In this document: in pieces, positions 1 to 7,262 of the stretch
Layout of the letters: each line of letters opens with the position of its first letter
Numbering within the stretch: the stretch's first letter is position 1
DNA from: Candidatus Gallipaludibacter merdavium
GTDB taxonomy: Bacteria; Bacteroidota; Bacteroidia; Bacteroidales; Paludibacteraceae
Assembly: GCA_017694875.1 (NCBI GenBank)
Contig: JADIMG010000097.1
Location: 1 to 64,000 of the forward strand
Length of the DNA stretch: 64,000 bases
Direction: 5' to 3'
Position numbers and translations under genes: made by a program
Notes under the pieces: generated by a model
Told to the model about the DNA's origin: nothing
Database searches by the model: none
What the model saw: the letters and a program-made list of their open reading frames with translations, nothing else

Positions 1-1
1 T

Positions 2-74
2 GCGGAAATAGCTCAGTTGATAGAGCACTAGCCTTCCAAGCTGGGGGTCGCGGGTTTGAGTCCCGTTTTCCGCT
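2..74 (+). tRNA. tRNA-Gly (anticodon TCC)
   Basis: A full cloverleaf can be read: acceptor GCGGAAA pairs with TTTCCGC at 67-73, the D arm is GCTC...GAGC, the anticodon loop is CTTCCAA giving TCC, and the T arm is CGGGTTTGAGTCCCG. No CCA is encoded. A second tRNA-Gly(TCC) lies at 23184-23256 on the other strand. Confidence 0.95.
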
Positions 75-348
75 CGGAGTTATTGAGAGAGTCTTTACTT
101 ATCTGTGAAGGCTCTTTTCTTTTTTCTATCAGCCAAACCAATATACCAATACCATACTGCACAATCATTCATAATCAGCCGATTCAAAATCGTCGTTGTA
201 TGACAATCTCTCCACATAACATATGACTATACTCAAATAAAAGTAAAACAAATTAGCACATGAAACCGAACAAAATTCCTTGTATTTCGTTATATTAAGT
301 ACAACTAATATAAATACACACATGACAAACCTTTTAATTTTATTACTT
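75..348. other. Intergenic region without a clear element
   Basis: The 274 bases between the tRNA and the superoxide dismutase gene are AT-rich. The sod promoter must lie here, but I could not find a good TAnnTTTG box at a convincing place; the closest is a TATTTCG-like stretch near 283-289. No small gene or hairpin stands out. Confidence 0.4.
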
Positions 349-939
349 ATGAATTTCTCACTTCCAGAATTGCCCTATGCACACAATGCACTGGAGCCAG
401 TCATCAGCCAGAAGACCATAGAATACCACTATGGCAAACACCATCAGGCCTATATCAACAACCTGAACAACCTTATTAAAGGAACGGAATTTGAAAACAA
501 GACGCTCGAGGAAATTATTCAGCATGCAGACGGAGCCATATACAACAATGCCGCTCAAGCATGGAATCATACTTTCTATTTTCAATCCTTTACAGCCCAA
601 GGCAAACAAAAACCAGAAGGCAAACTGCTGGAGGCCATTCAACAGCAATGGGGAACATTCGAGCAATTCCAAAATGAGTTTGCGGCAGCCGCCACCAGCC
701 TTTTCGGCTCGGGATGGGCATGGTTAGTAGTGAACCAGAACAAGCAACTGGAAATCACCAAAGAACCAAATGCAGGAAATCCTCTAACCAAGCAACAGAT
801 TCCTTTACTGACTTTCGATGTCTGGGAACATGCCTATTATCTGGATTACCAAAACCAACGTCCCGAACACATCAAACAACTTTGGAACATTATTGACTGG
901 AATGTCATCGAAAAACGATATGAACAAGCCGTCAAGTAA
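349..939 (+). CDS. sodB: Iron/manganese superoxide dismutase (Fe type)
   Basis: Converts superoxide to oxygen and hydrogen peroxide in the cytoplasm. The start at 349 gives 196 aa beginning MNFSLPELPY, the normal N-terminus; upstream in-frame starts would add residues foreign to the family. Metal ligands are visible at His27, His74, Asp157 and His161, as in the E. coli enzyme. Gln70 in the NNAAQAWNH stretch is the placement usual for Fe enzymes, though Bacteroides enzymes of this family are known to accept Fe or Mn. The gene is monocistronic, followed at once by a strong terminator. Confidence 0.95.
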   Translation: MNFSLPELPYAHNALEPVISQKTIEYHYGKHHQAYINNLNNLIKGTEFENKTLEEIIQHADGAIYNNAAQAWNHTFYFQSFTAQGKQKPEGKLLEAIQQQWGTFEQFQNEFAAAATSLFGSGWAWLVVNQNKQLEITKEPNAGNPLTKQQIPLLTFDVWEHAYYLDYQNQRPEHIKQLWNIIDWNVIEKRYEQAVK

Positions 940-940
940 T

Positions 941-986
941 AACAAAAACAATCGGTGCGCCAGAATCTGACGCACCGATTGTTTTA
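941..986 (+). terminator. Rho-independent terminator of sodB
   Basis: An 11-bp perfect stem, CAATCGGTGCG at 949-959 with CGCACCGATTG at 971-981, has an 11-base loop and is followed by TTTT. A-rich sequence precedes the stem, so it may also serve the convergent GH105 gene. Confidence 0.85.
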
Positions 987-1019
987 TCTATCCTGCCTCA
1001 AAGGCTCATTAACATTCCC

Positions 1020-2375
1020 TTATTTTTCCAACAGTTCATATTCCAGACTGGCCATGATAAACGGACCCAAAGCCTTTCCTTCCGTATGGTCATTGACAGG
1101 CACATCATAACCACATAAATAATAAGCTGCTGAACCGTCCCTATATTTAGGCTCTCCACTTTTTGCGCCTCCGCCAAGACCAGCAGACTCACAACTACTG
1201 ACAATGGAAATGGTCCCATCGGCATTCTCCACAACGAATTCTTCAATCAAGCCTTTATATGCCTTTACAGCCATATCAGCATATTTCCCTTTATCGAGAA
1301 GCCCCAGACGCATAGCTTTCAAATAAGCATACGTAAACATGCTCGATGCTGATGCTTCCAAATAATTGGCATGCCCACATGCTACACCATTATAGCTCTC
1401 AGCTACAAACGTGTCATCGTACTTCAACAACTGATACCAACACCCGCTTTCATTATCCTGTCGGTTTTTCAATCCGTCAGCCACTTTTTCCAGATATCCC
1501 ATCAAACGCGTACGTGCATCGACACCTGAAGCATTCACATCAACACCCGCCGGCATATATTCCAACACATCGACCAAAGCTGCAAAGAACCACCCCATAC
1601 CACGAGCCCAAAATTCTGCTGAACGTCCGGTTTTCGGGTCTGCCCAAAATGAATTCTCCTGCCATGGTGCTGCCGACCAGGCATGATGGCACAGTTTTTC
1701 CTCTTCATTCCATGTGTAATGAAACACGGTGTCGAATTGCAGTGCAATATCAGCCCATGCCTTTTCGTTTTCCGGTGTATATCTGCCTACATATTCTCCA
1801 TACATGGCAGCCCCCATATACAGGCCGTCCAGCCACATTTGGTTGTCATAACCCTTTACCAATCCACCGCCTTTGTGCCAAAAACCTCCAGCTCCTGGAA
1901 GTGGGGCTTGAATACGCCCATGCTGTGTTGAAAGAACATGACATGCATCTTCCACTTTCTTCTTATACATGTCCTGTCCGGTGTGCTCATGCAATTCAAA
2001 GAATATCTTTGCTGCATTCAGCCAATCAATATCATCACGACGGTCTTTACCCTTATACTCATCAAAGGTAATATCCATGTGTGCATCCGCATAATTTCTA
2101 ACGCCCTCCAACCAATAAGCACTCCAAGTGGAATCCTTGTACTGGGTATATGCCTTTAAAATTCCCTTAGCCACCAATCCCGGTACATAATCCCATGTAG
2201 CAGTGCATTGGGGGTGGGCTGGAGTGGCAAAACCAACCGTCTTGGTCTTGTTGTTGAAACTTCCCATACGCGAATCAATTACCCACTTGGAGTACAAGGA
2301 ATCGGTCCTGAACTCTGCAGCCGACACACACAATGGCAATGCCAATGCCATTGGCAACAACACTTTATATTTCAT
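1020..2375 (-). CDS. Secreted glycoside hydrolase family 105 (unsaturated rhamnogalacturonyl hydrolase-like)
   Basis: A 451-aa protein with a signal peptide (about residues 1-19, ending VSAA) and an (alpha/alpha)6-barrel body of the YteR/GH105 type. Family members remove the unsaturated uronic acid that pectin or other polysaccharide lyases leave at the non-reducing end. The GYDNQMWLDGLYM stretch (about 175-187) matches the family active-site region, with Asp183 as the likely catalytic acid. It stands alone, without SusC/SusD or lyase neighbours, so the natural glycan cannot be told. A TATCTTTG promoter box lies just upstream. Family is fairly sure, substrate is not. Confidence 0.85.
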   Translation of the reverse strand: MKYKVLLPMALALPLCVSAAEFRTDSLYSKWVIDSRMGSFNNKTKTVGFATPAHPQCTATWDYVPGLVAKGILKAYTQYKDSTWSAYWLEGVRNYADAHMDITFDEYKGKDRRDDIDWLNAAKIFFELHEHTGQDMYKKKVEDACHVLSTQHGRIQAPLPGAGGFWHKGGGLVKGYDNQMWLDGLYMGAAMYGEYVGRYTPENEKAWADIALQFDTVFHYTWNEEEKLCHHAWSAAPWQENSFWADPKTGRSAEFWARGMGWFFAALVDVLEYMPAGVDVNASGVDARTRLMGYLEKVADGLKNRQDNESGCWYQLLKYDDTFVAESYNGVACGHANYLEASASSMFTYAYLKAMRLGLLDKGKYADMAVKAYKGLIEEFVVENADGTISIVSSCESAGLGGGAKSGEPKYRDGSAAYYLCGYDVPVNDHTEGKALGPFIMASLEYELLEK

Positions 2376-2401
2376 CGTATAAACAGCTTAAATATTTGCC
2401 A

Positions 2402-2409
2402 CAAAGATA
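2402..2409 (-). promoter_or_regulatory. -7 promoter element of the GH105 gene
   Basis: TATCTTTG on the minus strand fits the Bacteroides -7 consensus TAnnTTTG exactly and lies 26 bases upstream of the GH105 start codon. Confidence 0.7.
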
Positions 2410-2505
2410 AGCCATATACACAGATTCCGTGTGCATTTTTTGTCACAAAAAGGATAGTTTTTGGTAAGGCGGCCCTATAGCAAAGCATGCATGGCACAAA
2501 ATATG

Positions 2506-2622
2506 ATTTGCCTATGCGCTCGACTTCCGCTATCTCTGGATAAGACAGGAAGCGCCTCGGCAGAGTCAAATCACAAAGCTGCGCTTTGCATTTGCCTATG
2601 CGCTCGGCTTTCGCTATCTTTG
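2506..2622 (+). repeat. Duplicated promoter unit, 84-base period
   Basis: A roughly 33-base unit occurs twice, at 2506-2538 and 2590-2622. Both copies have TTTG, then 20 bases beginning CCTATGCGCTCG, then TATC(T/C)TTG-like ends. The downstream copy has a perfect TATCTTTG (2615-2622); the upstream copy ends TATCTCTG and carries other single changes, so it looks decayed. The downstream copy is the likely promoter of the TetR gene. Between the copies lies CAAAGC-TGC-GCTTTG (2574-2588), a palindrome that could be an operator. Confidence 0.75.
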
Positions 2623-2638
2623 CAAAAAACGAGCATTT

Positions 2639-3220
2639 ATGCCCACATCCGAGTCAAAAACACGAAATATTCTGATAGAAGTTGCCCGCGACTTGTTTGC
2701 ACATAAAGGCAAGAAAAATGTAACCATGAACGATATTGCCCAAGCGTCCGGCAAGGGCAGGCGTACCCTATATTTATATTTCAAAAGCAAAGAAGACATT
2801 TACAAGGCAGTCATCCAGACTGAGGTCCAAACACTTGACAACCAACTGACGGAAATCTACAACAAACAGCTTCCACCCAGAGCCAAGCTGACAGAATTCA
2901 TCACTGCTCATCTGGAAGGAGCCAAAGCCGCCGTATTACGCAACGGGTCCCTTCGTTCCGACTTCTTCCGTGACATTTATGAAGTGGAGAAAGCCCGACG
3001 AAAACTCGATGCCAAGGAAATCAAAATGATTGCCGACATTCTTTCATCCGGTAATAACCGCAAATCCAATCCTCATGTTGACATAGAGCTCTCGGCAACC
3101 ATTCTGTTTTATGCCGTAAAAGGTCTGGAAATTCCCTACATGCGCAAGACAATGGAACCGGATTTTGAGCAGCACAAAAAAACCATTATTGAATTCGTTC
3201 TGGAGAGTGTACGTTTTTAA
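2639..3220 (+). CDS. TetR/AcrR-family transcriptional regulator
   Basis: A 193-aa protein with an N-terminal helix-turn-helix domain (about residues 8-55): the stretch VTMNDIAQASGKGRRTLYLYF is the typical TetR recognition region. The C-terminal part should bind a ligand and dimerise. The start is only 17 bases after the TATCTTTG box, so the leader would be about 10 bases or less. The stop codon directly abuts the DUF454 gene. It probably represses its own two-gene operon, by inference; the effector is unknown. Confidence 0.88.
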   Translation: MPTSESKTRNILIEVARDLFAHKGKKNVTMNDIAQASGKGRRTLYLYFKSKEDIYKAVIQTEVQTLDNQLTEIYNKQLPPRAKLTEFITAHLEGAKAAVLRNGSLRSDFFRDIYEVEKARRKLDAKEIKMIADILSSGNNRKSNPHVDIELSATILFYAVKGLEIPYMRKTMEPDFEQHKKTIIEFVLESVRF

Positions 3221-3595
3221 ATGAAAAATCCAGTCAGAATCATAGGCATCTGCCTTGCCTTCTTGTGCCTCACATTAGGGATTATAGGTATATTTGTTCC
3301 CATATTGCCCACAACCCCTTTCCTCTTATTGGCTGCATGGCTGTTGGCCCGCAGTTCCAAGCGCTTGCACGCATGGCTATTGAATCACAAGATACTGGGA
3401 AGTTACATTAAAGATTTTCAGGAACACAAGGCATTACCCATCCATGTAAAAGTCGTTTCGGTTTCCACCTTATGGCTCACACTCGTGTGTAGTATGGTAT
3501 GGTTTTCCAATGGAAAAGTGTGGCTCATTCTGCTTCTCACACTGACTGGCATTGCCGTTACCTGGCACATACTTTCCTACAAGACAAAAAGATAA
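3221..3595 (+). CDS. YbaN/DUF454-family inner membrane protein
   Basis: A 124-aa protein with an N-terminal hydrophobic hairpin (about 7-45, containing GIFVPILPTTPFLLLAAWLLARSS, the family signature) and two further hydrophobic segments (about 80-120). DUF454 proteins are small membrane proteins of unknown function. The start codon follows the TetR stop with no gap, so the two genes are certainly co-transcribed and translation is probably coupled. This suggests that the TetR protein controls a membrane function. Confidence 0.85.
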   Translation: MKNPVRIIGICLAFLCLTLGIIGIFVPILPTTPFLLLAAWLLARSSKRLHAWLLNHKILGSYIKDFQEHKALPIHVKVVSVSTLWLTLVCSMVWFSNGKVWLILLLTLTGIAVTWHILSYKTKR

Positions 3596-3611
3596 CAGGG
3601 AAATAACAGAC

Positions 3612-3796
3612 AAAATAAAGCCGCATTGCGTTTGTTGAGAAAACTCCTATAAATAGGATTTGACCTTCCAACTTCCTCTGTAATCTGCTGTCCGCCGAAG
3701 CGAAACCCGAAGGCGCAGCCCGCCATACTAAGCCGGATACAGTCAGTTAAATTGTAATGTGTTGAGTTTTCCAATCTCAGACAATGCGGCTATCTT
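3612..3796 (-). ncRNA. 6S-like RNA (SsrS candidate)
   Basis: About 180 nt transcribed leftward. The ends form a perfect 10-bp closing stem (3619-3628 with 3782-3791, AGCCGCATTG on the minus strand's 3' side and its complement). Just inside is an 8-bp stem of GAAAACTC with GAGTTTTC. The centre holds open, weakly paired flanks and a G/C-rich apical hairpin around CGCC...GGCG. This long imperfect hairpin with a large internal bubble is the 6S RNA architecture, which mimics an open promoter and binds RNA polymerase. A TACCTTTG box sits at the right distance, and the RNA ends in TTTATTTTGT. There is no coding potential. The structure is seen by eye; the 6S identity is inference. Confidence 0.6.
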
Positions 3797-3801
3797 TTTC
3801 G

Positions 3802-3834
3802 CAAAGGTAATGAAAACATTTCAATATTTGCAAG
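3802..3834 (-). promoter_or_regulatory. Promoter of the 6S-like RNA
   Basis: Minus strand CTTG (3834-3831), 21 bases, then TACCTTTG (3809-3802). The predicted first base is about 3796, just outside the closing stem. Confidence 0.65.
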
Positions 3835-3883
3835 CGTTTTTACAGAAAAAACTACACATTTATGCCGTATCATCAAAAAACAC

Positions 3884-3891
3884 TACCTTTG
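3884..3891 (+). promoter_or_regulatory. -7 promoter element of the sufS operon
   Basis: TACCTTTG fits TAnnTTTG and lies 58 bases upstream of the sufS start. It is divergent from the 6S-like RNA promoter, with about 50 bases between the two start sites. Confidence 0.65.
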
Positions 3892-3949
3892 CTCAAAATA
3901 TAATGTATCATTTACAGATACTTTTAACCGGATAATACACTAAAAACGA

Positions 3950-5167
3950 ATGAAAGATTTCAGTCAATATAGAGAAGACTTTCCACTGCTCAAAATCAAG
4001 GTTTATGACAAACCGCTCATATATCTTGACAACGGTGCTACGACCCAAAAACCACAATGCGTACTTGACAAGCTGAATGAAATCTACACACTCTATAATG
4101 CCAACATACACAGAGGTGTACATCATCTGAGTCAGATTGCAACCATGGCCCATGAAAATGCCAGAAAAACGGTAGCCGATTTCATTCACGCCAAGAGCAG
4201 CGCAGAAATCACATTCACACGTGGCACAACTGAATCCATCAATCTGACGGCTTTCTGTTTTGGTGAACGTTATGTCAACGAGGGTGATGAAATCATCGTA
4301 TCCCACATGGAACACCATTCCAATATCGTTCCATGGCAACTGATGTGCGAGAGGAAACGGGCTACTCTCAAGGTCATACCCATTACCCCTGACGGGGAAC
4401 TGGACATGAACGCATACAAAAATATGCTCAACGAAAAGACAAGAATCGTAGCTGTCACCCACGTCTCCAACGTACTGGGTACGGTCAATCCGATTAAGGA
4501 AATCATCCATTGGGCACACCTCAACGGAACCCCGGTACTGGTCGACGGTGCCCAATCCATTCCCCACCTTCCCGTTGATGTACAAGACCTTGATGCAGAC
4601 TTCTATGCGTTCTCCGGTCATAAAATATATGCTCCCACCGGTATAGGCGTTCTTTATGGAAAAGCAAAATGGCTTGAAGAAATGCCTCCTTATCAAGGCG
4701 GCGGAGAGATGATTGAACACGTATCGTTTGAAAAAACCACTTTCAACGAATTACCTTATAAATACGAAGCCGGCACACCCAATTATGAAGGCTCTATCGC
4801 ATTGGCAGAAGCTTTGCGCTATGTGTCAGCCATAGGCATGGAACAGATAGCCCAACACGAACAGGAGCTCATCCAATATGCCATGGAACAAATGGCCAGC
4901 ATTCCCAACCTGCGCTTTATTGGTATGCCGAAACATCGAAGCGGCGTCATATCCTTCCTTATCGGCAATGAACACCCCTATGATGTGGGCATGCTGCTCG
5001 ACAAATTGGGAGTTGCCGTAAGAACCGGCCACCATTGCGCCCAACCATTGGTTGAATATTACAATATACCCGGAACAGTAAGGGCATCGTTTGCTCTCTA
5101 CAACAACAAGGAAGATATTGACCAATTTGTCCTTGCCTTAAACCGAGTTGCCAATATGCTATTATGA
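3950..5167 (+). CDS. sufS: Cysteine desulfurase SufS
   Basis: PLP enzyme (405 aa, fold type I) that takes sulfur from cysteine as a persulfide for Fe-S cluster assembly. The PLP lysine is Lys225 in SGHKIYAPTG and the persulfide cysteine is Cys363 in RTGHHCAQP, nearly the E. coli SufS numbering (226 and 364), so this is the SufS/group II type. No sufB, sufC or sufD is near. The partner sufE is about 39 kb away, downstream of rnr. The last bases overlap the next gene by 4 (ATGA), placing a core sulfur enzyme in an operon with surface-glycan genes. Confidence 0.95.
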   Translation: MKDFSQYREDFPLLKIKVYDKPLIYLDNGATTQKPQCVLDKLNEIYTLYNANIHRGVHHLSQIATMAHENARKTVADFIHAKSSAEITFTRGTTESINLTAFCFGERYVNEGDEIIVSHMEHHSNIVPWQLMCERKRATLKVIPITPDGELDMNAYKNMLNEKTRIVAVTHVSNVLGTVNPIKEIIHWAHLNGTPVLVDGAQSIPHLPVDVQDLDADFYAFSGHKIYAPTGIGVLYGKAKWLEEMPPYQGGGEMIEHVSFEKTTFNELPYKYEAGTPNYEGSIALAEALRYVSAIGMEQIAQHEQELIQYAMEQMASIPNLRFIGMPKHRSGVISFLIGNEHPYDVGMLLDKLGVAVRTGHHCAQPLVEYYNIPGTVRASFALYNNKEDIDQFVLALNRVANMLL

Positions 5168-6120
5168 TGACCAACAAAGAACAATACAAACAATTATGCG
5201 ATAAGCAGCCAGATATTCCACTATTCATGCAATACTGGTGGATGCAAGCCGTCTGTATAGGCAAGGAATGGGATGTCCTCCTGTCGTTTGACCAGCAAGG
5301 AAACATACAAGGAGCACTCCCCTATCTTTTCCGCAAACGCATGGGCATGAAATACATCGTTTGCCCGCAAGAAACACAAATAAACGGATTGTGGACACTC
5401 GCCTCGCTCACCGATGAGCAAAGGCAATCAGTCTATGATGACATCATACAGCAATTGAATCATTTGGGACTTGCTTATTATTACCAGCATTTTCCGCTCC
5501 ACTCCGAAGCTCCCGACTATTTTGACAAGCATAAATTCACCTGCAAAAAAAGGTGGACCTACCGCATTGACGACCTTAGCAATCTGGATTATGTAATCAG
5601 CCAATTCTCCAAAAACAAGAAGCGGCAATTGCAAAAAGCACTTTCCCTACATGCCGATTTCAGTCTTACGGCTGATGAGTTCTATCACTTCCATGTGCTG
5701 TGCCTGCAAGAACAAGGAAAGATTATTAGCTACTCCAAAGAGTTCTTCCAAAGCCTTTACACTGCCGCGACAGAAAGGCAACAAGGTCAAATCATAGCCA
5801 TCAAAAATGCGGAAGGTACATTGTTGTCCGCTCTTTTCCTGGTGTGGGACCATCAGGCCGCCTATTATCTGATTCCCTGCTATTCCAAGACCTATGCAGC
5901 CACCGGTGCATCAGCCCTCAACGTGCTGGAAGCAATCAAGTTTGCACGCCAGCATGTCAATGTCTTTGATTTTGAGGGAAGCATGGTCAAGGGCATAGCC
6001 AATTCCTACAAGCAATTCGGCACCACCAAACACGAATATTACAGCGTGAGCCGCTATTACAAAATGTTGTTCCGCTTCGCAATATGGTATAACAAGCTCA
6101 AAACAAGAAAGCAGCGATGA
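5164..6120 (+). CDS. FemAB-like / GNAT-fold acyltransferase
   Basis: A 318-aa soluble protein resembling the FemAB-related acetyltransferases (Acetyltransf_6 type) found in exopolysaccharide and capsule loci. The C-terminal half holds the GNAT-like core: LLSALFLVWDHQAAYYL, then a GASALNVLEAIKFA helix and FDFEGSM. Start and stop overlap both neighbours by 4 bases, so translation is coupled with sufS and the glycosyltransferase. A role in acylating or aminoacylating a surface glycan fits the context but is inferred. Confidence 0.7.
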   Translation: MMTNKEQYKQLCDKQPDIPLFMQYWWMQAVCIGKEWDVLLSFDQQGNIQGALPYLFRKRMGMKYIVCPQETQINGLWTLASLTDEQRQSVYDDIIQQLNHLGLAYYYQHFPLHSEAPDYFDKHKFTCKKRWTYRIDDLSNLDYVISQFSKNKKRQLQKALSLHADFSLTADEFYHFHVLCLQEQGKIISYSKEFFQSLYTAATERQQGQIIAIKNAEGTLLSALFLVWDHQAAYYLIPCYSKTYAATGASALNVLEAIKFARQHVNVFDFEGSMVKGIANSYKQFGTTKHEYYSVSRYYKMLFRFAIWYNKLKTRKQR

Positions 6121-7262
6121 AGGTATTGTTTACAGCTATATGGTACCCACATCGTTACGATGCCATGGATGGTCTGTTTGTCAGAAAACATGCCGAAGCC
6201 GTTTCGCGTTATGCTGACGTATGCGTACTCTTCGCCAAGGAAGACAAGCAAATCAGCCAAATGGAAATCATCGAACAATACTTTGGCCGAGTAAAAGAAG
6301 TCTATATCTATTACCCAGCCTCCACACACGCTTCAATCAACTTATTACGGTATTATAACGCCGTTCGAAAAGGATTAAAACGCATTTTCAAGACTTGGGG
6401 AAAGCCAGACATCACCCATGCCAATGTTTTCACCAAACCGGCCATGATAGCCTTCTATCTGAAAAAGCGCTATCATATCCCTTATGTGGTAATGGAACAT
6501 TGGTCGGGCTATCTGGCAGCCAATGGATCGTATGCGAAAACGGGCAAAGCACATCAATACATCACTCGCCGATTAGCCGCAGCAGCAAAATACGTTTTAC
6601 CCGTAAGTCGCCCACTCAAAGAAGCCATGATAGGCCATGGTATAAAAGCAAATTACCATATAGTCAACAATGTGGTGGATGATTTCTTTTATCTACCGGC
6701 AAAAACAACAATTCCCATACCCAAAGGGAAAATACGCATAGTATATATATCCTGCTTTTGTGAAGAGGCTAAGAACATTTTTGGTATCTTACGCACTATC
6801 AAGGAAGTTTCTCTATGTCGTAATGATTTTGAATGTATTTTTGTCGGAACGGGAGCCGATTTCAAACGTACAACCGAATATGCTGCATCATTGAACATTC
6901 CAGATGGACTAATCCACTTTGTTGGAGAACAAACCCCTGAAGAGGTTTGTAGCTGGTTAAACAGTAGCAATTTTCTACTTATGTTCTCCAATTACGAAAC
7001 TGAATCAGTGGTTACATCCGAAGCTCTAGCAATAGGTATCCCTATTTTATCAAGCGATGTAGATGCTATTTCTGACAAAGTCTCAAAAGATTGTGGTATA
7101 TTAGTCCCTGCCGGTAACGAGCAATTACTAAAAGAGAAAATCATCTGGATGATGGACCATTATCAGGAATACGACAGCAATACGATTAGAAAACAAGGTC
7201 TACACTACAGCTACGATACCGTAGGAAAAGAGATTGTACAAATATACAATCATTCGTTATGA
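6117..7262 (+). CDS. Glycosyltransferase family 4 (GT-B fold)
   Basis: A 381-aa protein with N-terminal acceptor domain (about 1-180) and C-terminal nucleotide-sugar domain (about 190-360). FVGTGADFKR and the LMFSNYETESVVTSEALAIGIPILSS stretch match the GT4 E-x7-E region. It probably adds a sugar to a surface polysaccharide or glycolipid. Its 3' end overlaps the convergent flippase gene by 6 bases. The 5' half has base use like the flanking chromosome, while the part after about 6700 is more AT-rich, like the flippase, so the gene may be a mosaic. Confidence 0.85.
   Translation: MKVLFTAIWYPHRYDAMDGLFVRKHAEAVSRYADVCVLFAKEDKQISQMEIIEQYFGRVKEVYIYYPASTHASINLLRYYNAVRKGLKRIFKTWGKPDITHANVFTKPAMIAFYLKKRYHIPYVVMEHWSGYLAANGSYAKTGKAHQYITRRLAAAAKYVLPVSRPLKEAMIGHGIKANYHIVNNVVDDFFYLPAKTTIPIPKGKIRIVYISCFCEEAKNIFGILRTIKEVSLCRNDFECIFVGTGADFKRTTEYAASLNIPDGLIHFVGEQTPEEVCSWLNSSNFLLMFSNYETESVVTSEALAIGIPILSSDVDAISDKVSKDCGILVPAGNEQLLKEKIIWMMDHYQEYDSNTIRKQGLHYSYDTVGKEIVQIYNHSL

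Noticed and set aside
280-348. Upstream extension of the superoxide dismutase
   Set aside because: The added residues are not family-like; the ATG at 349 gives exact metal-ligand numbering.
1346-2071. Long plus-strand open frame across the GH105 gene
   Set aside because: It is antisense to a complete secreted enzyme with signal peptide and active site, and its translation has no family-like features.
2506-2622. Two similar units read as a CRISPR repeat pair
   Set aside because: Only two imperfect copies with promoter boxes, no further repeats and no cas genes.
3619-3791. Inverted repeats AGCCGCATTG/CAATGCGGCT as ends of an insertion sequence or MITE
   Set aside because: No target duplication or transposase, and promoter, inner stems and U-rich end fit a structured RNA better.
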